Shown: positions 1 to 10,616 of the stretch, in pieces
Position numbering within the stretch: position 1 is the first letter of the stretch
How the letters are laid out: each line of letters starts with the position of its first letter
Source: Karstenula rhodostoma CBS 690.94
Lineage: Eukaryota > Ascomycota > Dothideomycetes > Pleosporales > Didymosphaeriaceae
Reading direction: 5' to 3'
DNA length: 64,000 nt
NCBI GenBank assembly: GCA_010093485.1
Contig: MU001500.1
Coordinates: 754,198-818,197 of the forward strand
The notes under the pieces: model-generated
What the model saw: only the letters and a program-made list of their open reading frames with translations
What the model was told of the DNA's origin: nothing
Database searches by the model: none
Position numbers and translations under genes: made by a program

Positions 1-193
1 GAAGTATCGCTTTCATTCGCTTTCGTTTCTGCAATGCAGAAAGTGGTTTGCTCATTCAACGTTCCATGCATACAGGTGTAATTTCATAGGTCTTTCGAGG
101 TGCATGTTCTTCGTACAAGTGCGTAAGCCCGAACCGAAAACTCCCTCCCACCAAAGGAAACAGATGCAGTCAACCCGCTCACAGCGCGCATTT

Positions 194-2631
194 CTACTGC
201 TGCCTCTTGTTCTGCGACGGACGTCCGCTGAGAATGTCCACGTACTCCTTGAGATCCGTCCAGAACTCCTTCTTGGGCCGTCGTCGGTGCCAGTCAGTTT
301 CCTGGTGTTTCATTAGCGCCTGTTCACACGATAGTGCGAGTTGTTGAGGAGGAGAACATACCCTCTTCTCGATCACATCCATGGGCGAGAACAGCACCTT
401 CGCGCCCTTGATCCCAATGACAGCCGTGCTCATCGAGTCGTCGTCGATCTCGTCCGGGTCCATGCCCGCATACTGCTCGATGTGCTCCAGACTCCTGAAC
501 GCGAAGCGCACCGCCCTGACGCGGTCCATGGGGCTCGGCGTAGTGCCCTGCTGGAAATGTCCTGGGACACCGTGCCTGCTCTCGAACTTGCCCTTGCCGG
601 CCTCGGCAATCATGTCGGCGATGATCTGCACCGAGTACGTCTTTGACGCCTTTTCGTTGACGAGGAGGATCTTGCCGGCGCGGTTCTGGCCCTTGTCCTT
701 CTTGAACGTCTCGCGGAGGGAGTCGATGTCGTGGTCGAGCATTTTGAGAGAGATGCCGTCTTCGGGGGTGTACACGGCGAAGGCACCGATGGAGAGGCCG
801 GCGATGGTGGCGATGTAGCCGGATTCGCCGCCCTGGGTTTCGATGACGAAGACACGGCGACGCGAGGCGGAGGCGGACTGGCGGCAGGCGTCGCAGTATT
901 GGATGAGTGCGTTGAGGCACGTATCGGAGCCGATGGAGTATTCGGTTCCGGGGACGTTATTGGAGATGGTGGCGGGGAGGATGACCATGGGGATCTTGAA
1001 CGCCTTGTAGTGCTCCCTGCCCTGGCGCAATTCGCTGACTGCGGTGAAGGCCTCGAAACCACCGACGACGAACAGGGCCTGGATTTTGTATGTCTTGAAT
1101 ACGTACGACACGGTCTCGAGATCTTCACTTGGAAGGCCGCGGTTGGTCCCGATCTCAGAACCGCCCTTGTTGGCCCAGCTTTCAGCGTCAAGCCAGCTAA
1201 TTTCCCGCACGGCTCCAAGAGGCTTGTCTGAGTGGTGTCGAATGAGTCCAGGGAATCCGTTGTTGAGAGCGACAGGCGTGTGTCCACGAGCCAAACAGTA
1301 CGCAACAGCCGCGCGCGTTGCTGCGTTCATGCCACCGGCAGGAGCTCCGACGTGAATGATACCAATACGCATCCGCTTCTCCTTGGGGAGCAAAAGCTCT
1401 GGCTGCTCCGACGCCGTCGTGATATTGTACGACTTAAAGTACTCGGCAAACTCGGCATCACGCAGCTCCATGGCAGTCTTGAAATCTTTGTTCTCAATAG
1501 CCTCGGCGACCTTCTGTGTCTGGGCAACCGCCTCGAGCAGCGGACGGCGCACAATCTTGTTCTCAATCATGCAAATGACCGGAGAGGGCGTCTCAGGGGT
1601 TGCCTCGAGGACAGCCTTCACTGCCTCGACGCCCTGCAGTGTTGACAGCATCCTGTCGTAAGCCGCAGGCTGCCCACCGCGCTGCACGTGTCCAAGGGTA
1701 GTAACACGGGTATCAAGTCCAGCTCCAGAGAGGATTTCCTTGATCTGGTGTGGTGTGATCTTGTTGAGGTTCTCATCGATGGCGCCCTCGGCCACGATGA
1801 CGATGGTCTTTCTCTTGCCCATTTCACGGTGCTTCCTGATTATGCCGAGCATGTTGCCCTCCCAACCCTCCTTCGCAGGCTGCTCCGGAATGAATATGAA
1901 ATCGCTCCCGGTAGCGACACCAGCCATGAGGGTGAGCCATCCGCAATGTCTTCCCATGGTCTCCACGACAAAGGCACGCTGGTGACTGGTTGCGGTCGTG
2001 TCCACGGAATCAATTGCCTCGCAGATCCTCGCGAGTGAGCTGTAGCAGCCGATGGTTGCGTCTGTCATGCTGAGGTCGTTGTCGATGGAGCCGACGAGTC
2101 CGACAATGTTGAGGTGCTTGAAGGGTGCGACCTGCTCCGTGGTGAGCTCCTTGCTCTCGACCAGCTCCTCCAGCAGGCTGGGCCATTCGTCGCGGAATCT
2201 GTCTGCTCCCGTAAGACTACCATCACCACCGCAGATGACCAGGGCGTCGATGCCCTTGAGGATCATGTTCTTGGCGGCTGTTCTCCGGCCGTCGCGCTGC
2301 ATGAAGGCCATGCATCGTGCCTGCAAGATGCGTCAGTACCCGCAGTTCTGCAGCTGGGCGGGGTGGGGTGTCGTACTGTGCCAATGAGTGTGCCGCCCTC
2401 TGACAGGAAGCCCCTCACGTCCTCCCACTGCATCTCCTTGATCATGTCGCCGCCCTTGACCAGGCCGTCGTAGCCCTCGTAGATGGCGTATGCTTCGCAG
2501 TTGCTGTAGAGGGCCATGCGGACAACGGCCCGCACGCTTCCGTTCATTCCCGGGGCGTCGCCTCCAGAAGTCATGACGCCAATCCTCCTCTTCTTGCCCT
2601 CCAGGGGCGGCGGGATGGCTGCGGGTGCCAT
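194..2631 (-). CDS. PFK1: ATP-dependent 6-phosphofructokinase, eukaryotic two-domain type
   Basis: Phosphorylates fructose 6-phosphate to fructose 1,6-bisphosphate, the committed step of glycolysis, in the cytosol. Two exons: 2631-2377 and 2320-194, with a 56-nt intron (GTACGA..TTGCAG); 793 aa, normal for a fungal subunit. The N-terminal half is catalytic: GGDAPGMN at residues 23-30, GGDGS at 116-120 (ATP binding), SIDND at 163-167 (catalytic Asp) and MGRHCG at 207-212. From about residue 400 a duplicated half starts ([14 protein letters not shown]), which in this family binds allosteric effectors. The ATG at 2631 lies just before the Lys/Arg-rich [12 protein letters not shown] start of the fold. 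A TATA-like site lies about 255 bp upstream. Fungi may have one or two PFK subunits, so the symbol follows the family, not proven orthology to one yeast subunit. Confidence 0.95.
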
Positions 2632-2884
2632 GTTTTGCCGGGTGCTGTGCACAATGGATTGTAGAGTGAGAGGTGGGAGGGCTGCGGGGTGCAGCTGCCA
2701 AAGTCGAAATCCGATCAAGTGGGGAAGTGTTGGTGGGCTGCGGGCTTATGAGCAATTCGCCAGACCCAAAAGTGCAGGCTGGACGTGCTCAGTGGGCTTT
2801 GCAGCGAATTGGGGCGATGTTGTGTTGGCGGTGAGCTCGGAGCGGGTCTTGGTAGCTTGTTGAGGGGCGCGAAGCCGAGCGAGG

Positions 2885-2893
2885 TTTATATAG
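2885..2893 (-). promoter_or_regulatory. TATA-like box upstream of PFK1
   Basis: Read on the minus strand this is CTATATAAA, a good TATA match about 255 bp upstream of the PFK1 ATG. That implies a roughly 200-nt 5' UTR. Inferred from sequence only. Confidence 0.45.
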
Positions 2894-4020
2894 CAGCCGG
2901 CGCGGTGAGGGCTCTGCGAGAGATGATGGCGAGCGCGTGAGCAGGTAAAGGCAGAAAGTCACGCATGCAGCCAGGGGATAGGGATGGAGTAGGTAAGATT
3001 TTACAGCGATAAGGTACCTCTGGAACGCTCGCAATGACGTGGGAGTCGCGAAAAACAAAGCTCCCTGGCCCACTTGACTGCGGTTTTGGGCACCTCTCAT
3101 GGGCGGGCCGTCCTAGTCGCTCACGCCTCACCACCTCACGCCACGACCACCGGCCAAGCGCAACAAAACACGCTCCTCGCCGCCCACGCCCGCCCTGCTG
3201 TCATCTCGGCTGCATCCAAGTCCTTCCAGGTCCTTCCCATGCACGGACCGATTCCTCGCCATAGCCATGTGAATACCCTCATTTTGATACCCAAGCTGAA
3301 GGGCCGCAAAACCTCATCACGGCCATGTCCGGATCTTCTCCAAGGCTATCGTTGTCTTGTCGCCACGACGCTGCGCTACCGTAGGTCTCGTCAGATCATC
3401 ACCAGACTTTCCACTCAAACAGTGCATGAAAAAAAAATCAAAAAAATAAAGCGTCCGCTGTCAGGTGCTCAAGCTACGACGGTGCCTCTTACCCCAGGAG
3501 CAATTCAGTACTCAGTACTCATACTTTTGACCGAGGACGAATTCCAGCTCCGCTTACTCGGCTCATGTAGCAAGCAAAAGTCAGTAAATACACAGCATAG
3601 ACTATGATCAAATTCGCTTAACCACGTAATTTAGCTTAGTCATGACCCTGCCCTTTGCACTGTGAAGACGAGCCCGAAATTCTGCACGTGATGAGGCGTA
3701 TCGCTTCGCACACTCCCCGAGTCGAGTCGAGTCGAGGGCAAAGAAACAATCACGCACGAGAGACAAACCTGTGTCGCGCCCAACCACCCGCACGTCTCAA
3801 AACGGCAACCCCCAACCCCATCGAACACAGCCGTTGTCCTTCGCTTTCACCCGGCCCAGCATCACCGCGCCAGCGTCCCTCGGAGCTTTTCCTAGCCAAT
3901 CAGCGAGCAGCCGCGCAGCGTCGAACTTCCCTCCGCGGCAGTACGTGTGCAGCTCGTTGAGTGCTGCATGGTGACACGACGTGACCATCGCCCGATCGCT
4001 GCAGGGGGGTGCGGTGGTCA

Positions 4021-4055
4021 GGAAGGCGGAAGGCGGAAGGCGGAAGGCGGAAGGT
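4021..4055. repeat. Tandem GGAAGGC heptamer array
   Basis: About five copies of GGAAGGC, the last degenerating into GGAAGGTTG. It is a microsatellite-like tract just beyond the 3' end of the F-box gene and is likely length-variable between strains. Confidence 0.8.
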
Positions 4056-4237
4056 TGTTGTTGCAGGGACAACGACGCACGAGGGGGTCGCAGCCAAGTG
4101 CTGGGCCTTTCGAGAATGTTACCTTGTACAGAGGCTTCTTTGCATTGAGTGAGCTAACCGAGGGGTATTCCATCGTGAACGAATCAGACGCAGACCGCCC
4201 TTGCAGAAACCAAAAAAACGGAGAGAAAGGAAACATG

Positions 4238-6352
4238 TTAGAACAAATCCCGCACCTCGACCGCGCTCCCCGCCATCTTCCCGCCAGCAGCATGCCGACA
4301 TGCACTCCAAGCGCCCGTTACATGGCCAATACCCGTGATCCACTCATGCACGCCCTCTTCGTCTTCATCTACCGCTCCACGATGCCGGTCGGGCTTCAGG
4401 TCGTACGTGATGCTGCTGTGCAAGTCGCCCAGAAATCCGCCAATGTTGGTTTCCACTCGTACATTGTCTTCCGGGTCCATCACTCTGACAGCCACGGCGG
4501 GCATCTCGCGTGCGCCAAGGATACGCGCGTGTGCTGCGAGGCGCGAGCTGGTAGGTGTAGGGGCTTGGAGATGGCCAGCGAATGTTGCGGAGGAGGGTGA
4601 GAGCATGACGGAATCGGCACGTCCGTCAGGCGCCGTGTTTAGAAACTCCTGGAGTGAACAGGTGGTTTCCGTCTCGACGTCTTTGGGTGTGGATTGCGTG
4701 TGCCCGTGGTCGGGTTTCACGGCGGCTGCAAGATGCGATATGTCTGATCGTAACAACGCGGTGCCGAGAGGCTTGCAGAGCGCTTGGAGAATACCTTGCG
4801 GGTCGTGGGGTGCACGGATTCGTCGTAGGCTGGGTAGAAGACCGTCTTTGATACTGTTTGCGAACACTCTTGTTGCGAGACACGCTACGAGCTCATCGTC
4901 CGGGAAGGAAAGAGATTGTGTGGTTTTGGACGCGAGAGAGGATGGTATGACATGCGGCCGACTGACCTGGGAACGCAATTCCCAGTGAATGTTCTTCACT
5001 GTATTTGATCGGAAGATAGGATTGGCCGGGCCGGCATATCGTGTGGGAGCTTTGTGCTGACAAAGGGTGAACCTTTCGAGATGCTGCAAGTGTGGTGACA
5101 AGAAGCCAGCTATTATGTCTAGGTGGTTGATTTCCAAGTCAACGAGTGCGAGGGTCTTCAAGGATGTCACAGCATGTGATGATAACAATCGCTGAAGACC
5201 TTTTTCACTGACACCGGGCAGATTTTCCAGCCGCAAAGATTTCAGGTCGGGTGGAAGAGTGCTTAGAGCGAGGTTGGGGAACGACGAGCTGGATAATCCA
5301 GACAGCGACAGATGACGAAGCAGTGGCAGCTGTCTTATGGTGCCGATGACAGCTCGGTAAGTCAGATCGATCACTGGCCGAGCAGATTCTTGATGTAAAA
5401 CCAAGGTCGATAAACACCGCTGGTTCGAGTTGAGCTCCAGGAATTTTTCCGTAGGATCGCAGGCTGCGTGGTAATACCCCCGCACGGGATCTTCATCGTA
5501 CTCGTCCTCTTCCACGTACGCATCCGCTATTACCCACAGTCTCTCCTTCAAATTTAGTCTGGTTGAAAGCGCATACGATAGGCGGTCGAACGAATGGGTA
5601 TAGGGGATATGGAACCCAACCAATCGCTCCAAGCCAGGACAAGCCATGACCAGCGAAGCCGCAAGGTTGACTATTTCCTCCCGTTCTATGGTCGCGAAGG
5701 AATAAAGTGCCCGAAGATCTGGAAGGTGAATCTCTCGCACTATCTTTGCTAAAGCCGTGTGCTCGCGAAGAGTCCGTCGAAGCAATTTGAGCCGACTTGT
5801 ACCTGCGACGCGCAGTTTTGGCAGTCCGCAGCGGTCATCTCGACTGAGGACCCAGACTTTACGATAACTGCGAATGACAGTCAGTCAACTGTGTAGGATG
5901 TAGACAATGCTCATGGTCATCATGAATCCAACACTTTGGTACTTCCCGTATACCACACTTTCAGAAATGACGCGAGCCACAACCCATCATGCAGATCGAG
6001 CGTAGGGCAGCGTTGAAAACTGAAAATTCGGCAGATCTCATTGAGCAATGTAAATAGACGAAATCAAGACGTACAGTTGCATCGTAGCAGCTCGGTCCCA
6101 TGCTCGACTGGTCAAAGATAGACTACAGAGATCTCTGAGATAGCATGGCGGACAGTACTGATTTCCCCGAAAGTGTTGCCGCTCTAGCCATTCGAGTATG
6201 CAGTCATAGACCTCTCGCGGAAGGTTCTTGGATACGTGATGGGGCAGCTGAGCTTCGTGGGGTGTGCGTTTCCAAACGGAGTTCCTCTTGTACCGTTCAA
6301 CTTCCCATGGTGTTCTGGTAAGGCGCGGGATCTCGTATGTGTCGTAAGCCAT
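4238..6352 (-). CDS. F-box protein with leucine-rich-repeat-like region
   Basis: Likely a substrate adaptor of an SCF ubiquitin ligase, inferred from architecture only. Two exons: 6352-6075 and 5867-4238, with a 207-nt intron (GTACGT donor, TTCGCAG acceptor). The join gives MQLYRKVWVLSRDD, continuing the F-box helix; 635 aa. The F-box-like segment is at about residues 44-96 (LPREVYDCILEWL, then LCSLSLTSRAWDRAA). The middle has irregular leucine-rich repeats (LRHLSLSGL, LKSLRLENL, LKTLALVDL). The C-terminus is polar and has no recognised domain. The first ATG of the open frame is at 6352. The substrate cannot be guessed. Confidence 0.75.
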
Positions 6353-8185
6353 CGTATGCGGGGAAGTCGCCAAAGAAGCTTTGCGAAAGGCGATAGACTG
6401 ATTTACTTGCCCACCGTCGAACTGTGTGCCGTGGGAGGTGTAGGAGGAGTTGTCGTCAGTCGCCGTGACTGACGAGGAAGGGTGCCTAGCATTTGCATGA
6501 GGAAATGTTCACAATGGAAGACGCCGTTCATAGCGAGTCAAGGACACGATAAGCGCTTCACATGCAGACAGGATCGGAGATATTGATGACTTAGGTCTGG
6601 TACCGTGGGTGGTCGTGATCTGGCATCCGGTAAACAAACTTTACTTACGAATTGGGCGCATCGCTAGGGGAGAGATGGAGTCTCGTGGTGCGGAGTTGCA
6701 ACATGGTCGCATGAACAAAATTGGGGTCGAGGGCAGCTTGAGTGCACTTGGGCCTAGGGGGGCCTTTGACATAAGAAGCAGGTCACTTGGAGAAAGCAAT
6801 ACAGACGAATAGGGTCCACGTTCGCGATACGATGACCCTCACGTCCCAGATGCACCAAGCAAGGCTACCCCAGGCGTGCCGCAATACCGTAGAAATTGGA
6901 TACTCCCGGTTGAGCTGAATTAGGTTAGATTGTTTTCTACCCCAATCATGTAAGCTATATAGCGTTCTGACCCCGCTTTTACGATCTATTCTGTTTTCTG
7001 GTTAGTTCGCTTATCCATAGCTCAACCGGGAGCATCCAATTTCTACGGTACATCAGGGCCTACGTAGCGAGGGCCGGTCAGGGTCCACCACCTGGGAGCA
7101 GAGGAGGCGCAAACGCGTCTCGCGGATCATAATGACCTCCAATCAGGTGTAAGCGTCAACTGGTCCGAAAGGCAAGCAAATTCAAAGTCAGCGGGAACAT
7201 GGCAGCAGTGGCGCCAAGTTGGGCCGAGGCAAATCGTGGTAATTGGCAGAGGAGCAGCATGTTCGGCGATGAAGACGGTGCCGTGTGCGGATAGCGACTG
7301 TGCAAAGAGCTGAAAGGCAGAGACGACGTCGTAGAACGACGGCAACTTGCATCGTGCCTCTTTGCAACACGAGTATGGCGATGGCCACAGAGAGTGTTGT
7401 GTTGTTGGTCGACGCGTAGGTGGTCATGGCGTCAATGAGACGCACGCGGTTGGAGTGAGGTCGGAGGCTTGAGCGGGGCTGGGCTGACTCCAGGAGATTG
7501 GCGAGAAGACGCGCGAAGATCCGGCGATCATCACGCCGCCATACCTGAGTCCTGACAGGCGGCGGTTCAAGCTGTCCAACGTGGACTTTCGCATATGCCC
7601 TATGCATCCCCCGTGGAAACAGAGACTGCAGCCTGACGCAACTGGCGTCCACTCGGCTCTTCCAGCTCGCGTCGCCAATGCACAATGTGGCCTTCTTCCT
7701 CACGAGCGGCTGCGAGCATGTTCCCTGATGCATCTCGATGACTTGGATACGCATGGGCGGGCGAGATGTGCGGTGTGACGCGGGCAAATGAGCTGAACCG
7801 CTGCGTCTTCAGTCTCACAGCGTTCAACGTCCCGCTAACAAACCAGCGGTTGTGTAGCGCTGGCTGAGACATTCGAATGAGCTGGACAGTGGCAGCGAGA
7901 ATGGACTCGATGGCTGGCGCATGAGACCAAACGCCCTCAGACGGAAGGCGCACGCACAACACAGGGAATAGATGATTCCCAGACGGCAGGACAAGCTGCA
8001 GTTGCGCCAGTACACATGGGGTGTTTAGATCTATATCATGCTATCGTTATAATATGGACAATGGGAAAACTAGAAAACGCTAAAGCACACTTTTACAGCT
8101 TCCCTTGCATAGGGAGCTTGCTCTGGTCGGCAAGGTGCTGCAACGACCATCAGTATTGTACAGCGACGAAACCATCGCCGACTCC
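6353..8185. other. Gene-free interval with one MITE
   Basis: Apart from the inverted-repeat element at 6885-7050, I see no supported gene. The 7.1-8.0 kb part has several overlapping minus-strand ORFs (up to 199 codons) with no family motif and no consistent splicing. They may be remnants or chance. Confidence 0.5.
6885..7050. mobile_element. MITE-like element with 32-bp terminal inverted repeats and TA ends
   Basis: The left arm 6885-6916 (starts TACCGTAGAAATTGG) and the right arm 7019-7050 are inverted copies with one mismatch in 32, a transition. Total length is 166 bp with no coding capacity. TA at each outer edge would fit the target duplication of Tc1/mariner-type elements. A diverged relative lies at 63641-63797. 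Confidence 0.75.
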
Positions 8186-9154
8186 TTACTCCTCCTCTGG
8201 CCAGACGTTGTGACCGAAGGTGTCCTTCATGTTGACGAAGCGCGTGTGACGTCCCTTTGCGACGCTCTGGACGGCCTCAAAGTCCTCGTCGCTCAACTCG
8301 GGGACGAGCCAGTTGCTCTCGATGCGCTTCGGTGTGGAGCTCTTCGGGAGCACGACATAACCCCTCCTCAATCCCCAAGCAAGCAACACCTGTGCGAGAT
8401 CGTGACCGCTCCTCTCGGCCACTTCCTTCAATGTCTTGTTCTCGCGCACTGTCTCGCCAGTGGTAGGCACCTGGTTCTGGCTACCGAGAGGCGAGTATGC
8501 CTCAGGCACGATGTCGTTCTTGAAACAGAACTGCACCAAGTCGTCGTTGGGAAGGAAGGGATGGCATTCGATCTGGTTGACCGCAGGCTTGACTTCAGCG
8601 TACGCGAGGAGCTTCTTAAGACCCTCGATGGTCCAGTTTGAGCAACCGATCGCCCTGGCCTTGCCTGAGCGGTTGATTTCCTCGACCGCCCGCCATGACG
8701 GTTCCAAGTTCTCGGTCAAGCCCTTCTTCAAGATGTACTTGCCATCGGTGCCAATCTTGGGCATGCGGTTCTCGTTGGGCTCTACTGCAAATGGCCAGTG
8801 CAGCAAGAACAGGTCGATGTAGTCCATGCGCAGCTTCTCCAACGAGTTGTTGAAGCTCCACTTGATGTCCTCGGGTTCCATCAGGTGAGGCCACACCTTT
8901 GTGCAGATGAAGAGGTCGGCGCGCTTGACCGAGGGGTTCGACTTGAGGAAGTCATGGACTGCGTCTCCGACTTCAGCTTCATTCTGGTAAAACCAGGCGC
9001 AATCGAGGTGTCGGTAGCCTGTGTTCAACGCGTGGGTGACGGCCTTGTACGTCTCTCCGGTGGCTCCTTCGTTCGCAAAGGTGCCGAAGCCAACGGCGGG
9101 GATGGTGACGCCATTGTTCAGCTTGTACGTCTTGGTGTTTGCGAGGGGTGCCAT
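8186..9154 (-). CDS. Aldo-keto reductase, NADPH-dependent
   Basis: A cytosolic (alpha/beta)8-barrel oxidoreductase of the AKR superfamily that reduces aldehydes, ketoses or similar carbonyls. Single exon, 322 aa, typical family length. The catalytic tetrad is visible: Asp51 and Tyr56 in GYRHLDCAWFYQNE, Lys86 in CTKVW and His119 in LLHWP. The nucleotide-binding signature LPKSSTPKRIESN is near the C-terminus. The ATG at 9154 has an A-rich context, and a TATA-like site lies about 120 bp upstream. The sequence resembles fungal glycerol dehydrogenase and xylose/galacturonate reductase-type AKRs. Substrate cannot be assigned from sequence. Confidence 0.93.
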   Translation of the reverse strand: MAPLANTKTYKLNNGVTIPAVGFGTFANEGATGETYKAVTHALNTGYRHLDCAWFYQNEAEVGDAVHDFLKSNPSVKRADLFICTKVWPHLMEPEDIKWSFNNSLEKLRMDYIDLFLLHWPFAVEPNENRMPKIGTDGKYILKKGLTENLEPSWRAVEEINRSGKARAIGCSNWTIEGLKKLLAYAEVKPAVNQIECHPFLPNDDLVQFCFKNDIVPEAYSPLGSQNQVPTTGETVRENKTLKEVAERSGHDLAQVLLAWGLRRGYVVLPKSSTPKRIESNWLVPELSDEDFEAVQSVAKGRHTRFVNMKDTFGHNVWPEEE

Positions 9155-9272
9155 TTTGATGGTGTGGTGGTGGGTAGTGAGATGAAGTTGTGTGTATCGA
9201 GTTTAGGGTGTGTGCAGAGACGGAAGTTCTGCTCAAGCTAACGATGTTCGGATGCAACGGTGATGCGAAGGC

Positions 9273-9281
9273 ACATATATC
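9273..9281 (-). promoter_or_regulatory. TATA-like box upstream of the aldo-keto reductase
   Basis: GGATATATG-like sequence on the minus strand about 120 bp upstream of the ATG at 9154, at the usual spacing for fungal TATA elements. Confidence 0.4.
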
Positions 9282-9524
9282 CAGTTCCATGGTTCCGACC
9301 GAGAAATGTCGAGAGTTCTACGCCACACCACGGCCCATCCGGGCTCACCGCACTCTTTCCACGGCCGGCTCCAGACAATGCTCGTGCTAGTATCCATCTT
9401 CTGCTGCGCCCAAACTCGCAATCTCCATAATTCGGCATCCAACAGTTTCATCGTGCGCAGTTTCCTACCAATTTGATCAGGCATTACATCATTACGGCGG
9501 ACCCTCGGTGGACCCTTTTTCACT

Positions 9525-9577
9525 GGCAAGCCGGCACAAGCCAACACAAGCCAGCACACGCCAGCACAAGCCTGCAG
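9525..9577. repeat. Degenerate tandem repeat, unit about 10-11 bp (CACAAGCCAG)
   Basis: Successive units read CGGCACAAGC, CAACACAAGC, CAGCACACGC and CAGCACAAGC. This is a short imperfect array in the promoter region between two genes. Confidence 0.7.
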
Positions 9578-10470
9578 AACAAAGTGGCCCACTGCCGATT
9601 CGCCAGCCCAAGCAGAACTTTTCTAGTTTGGGGAGTGCAACTTTGCCGATTTTTCCACGGGGACAGGGCTTCCTTCGGATACGCAGGCTTTGCCCAGCGC
9701 GATCAGCAGGGACGGACCGTTTTGATTGTGGGCCGCGTACAAAATAAGGCCGAACAGTCGGCGAACGACATGGAGCACCAGCGCGATGCATCACACCCTC
9801 TCGCACGCCCACTTTTCGGGCAGCCTCCTCGTGGCTTGCAGCCAATCAAGGAGCTTTTCACCATGAGGCTCTTCGCTTGAGGCGCCGAGAGACAGCTCAC
9901 TATCAGCGCTTGTTCGTTTTTCGCCCGATTGTCAGACAGCTCATTCTCTGCGCTGTAGGCGCGCGTAGCGACCGTCTTCATGCGCATGCGCCATGGATAC
10001 GGTACGCCCAGCGGTGAGGGTGGAGAGGGGGTGGGGAACAGCTACACGGTGCATCGAGTTGAGACCACTTTTGACCGCATCTCTACACAGATCCGTGTGG
10101 CGAATCTGCCACGTTCATCCAGCACCCATTTTTACCCGCTTTTCGGGAATGACGAAACTGGTCAAAATGGGTCTGCTGGTGCTGGCGCTAGACACTTTGG
10201 ACACACGCGATAAGGGTCTTTCCAATGCGGCCACCGAGCACCGTTGAGGCCAAAAAGTGGTTCCGGTCAAAGCGACGCCTTCCGTCATCATGCTTTGTGT
10301 GTGGAGTACGACGGTGGAGCCCAATCGAGGTTTCAGGATATCAACTATGGAGCGTATCGGGAGGCTACGGGTAAGGCTGCGGCCGAACAAAAGAACACGC
10401 GAAGACTTTGACCAGCGTACTCGGATGGCGTAGCGTGGTACCATGTAATGCTGCCTGCTCACTGACATCA

Positions 10471-10478
10471 GATATATA
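10471..10478 (+). promoter_or_regulatory. TATA-like box upstream of the HAD hydrolase
   Basis: GATATATA about 140 bp upstream of the ATG at 10617, followed by CT-rich sequence where transcription would start. Confidence 0.4.
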
Positions 10479-10616
10479 CTCCGTCCCTCCGCACACTAGG
10501 GCTACTCATCTCCCTCATCCACCTCTCTCATTCCACAAGTCTCTCTGGTCAAGAGACACTTCAACCGTTCATCTACCTTTACTCATCTTTCCCTGAATCC
10601 AGACAACACCATCATT

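Larger units (their letters stand above)
2632..4237. other. Intergenic: PFK1 promoter and downstream side of the F-box gene
   Basis: No convincing gene. ORFs up to 217 codons overlap in several frames without family motifs or splice support. It holds the PFK1 TATA-like site, a short GTCGA run near 3720 and a GGAAGGC array at 4021-4055. Confidence 0.6.
9155..10616. other. Divergent promoter region between AKR and HAD hydrolase genes
   Basis: About 1.46 kb with no supported gene. Contains a degenerate CACAAGCCAGCA-type tandem array at 9525-9577 and TATA-like sites for both flanking genes. The last 100 bp before 10617 is pyrimidine-rich, as in strongly expressed fungal promoters. Confidence 0.55.

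Noticed and set aside
324..1305. Minus- and plus-strand ORFs overlapping PFK1
   Set aside because: Shadow frames of a clearly conserved enzyme; Arg/Pro/Ser-rich translations.
4335..4988. 217-codon plus-strand ORF opposite the F-box gene
   Set aside because: Antisense shadow; the minus strand has LRR periodicity and a supported splice join.
7127..7962. Set of overlapping minus-strand ORFs, one vaguely methyltransferase-like (FYDVVSAFQLFAQSL..VFIAEHAAPL)
   Set aside because: No SAM-binding motif, frames disagree and no splice path joins them; at best an old remnant.
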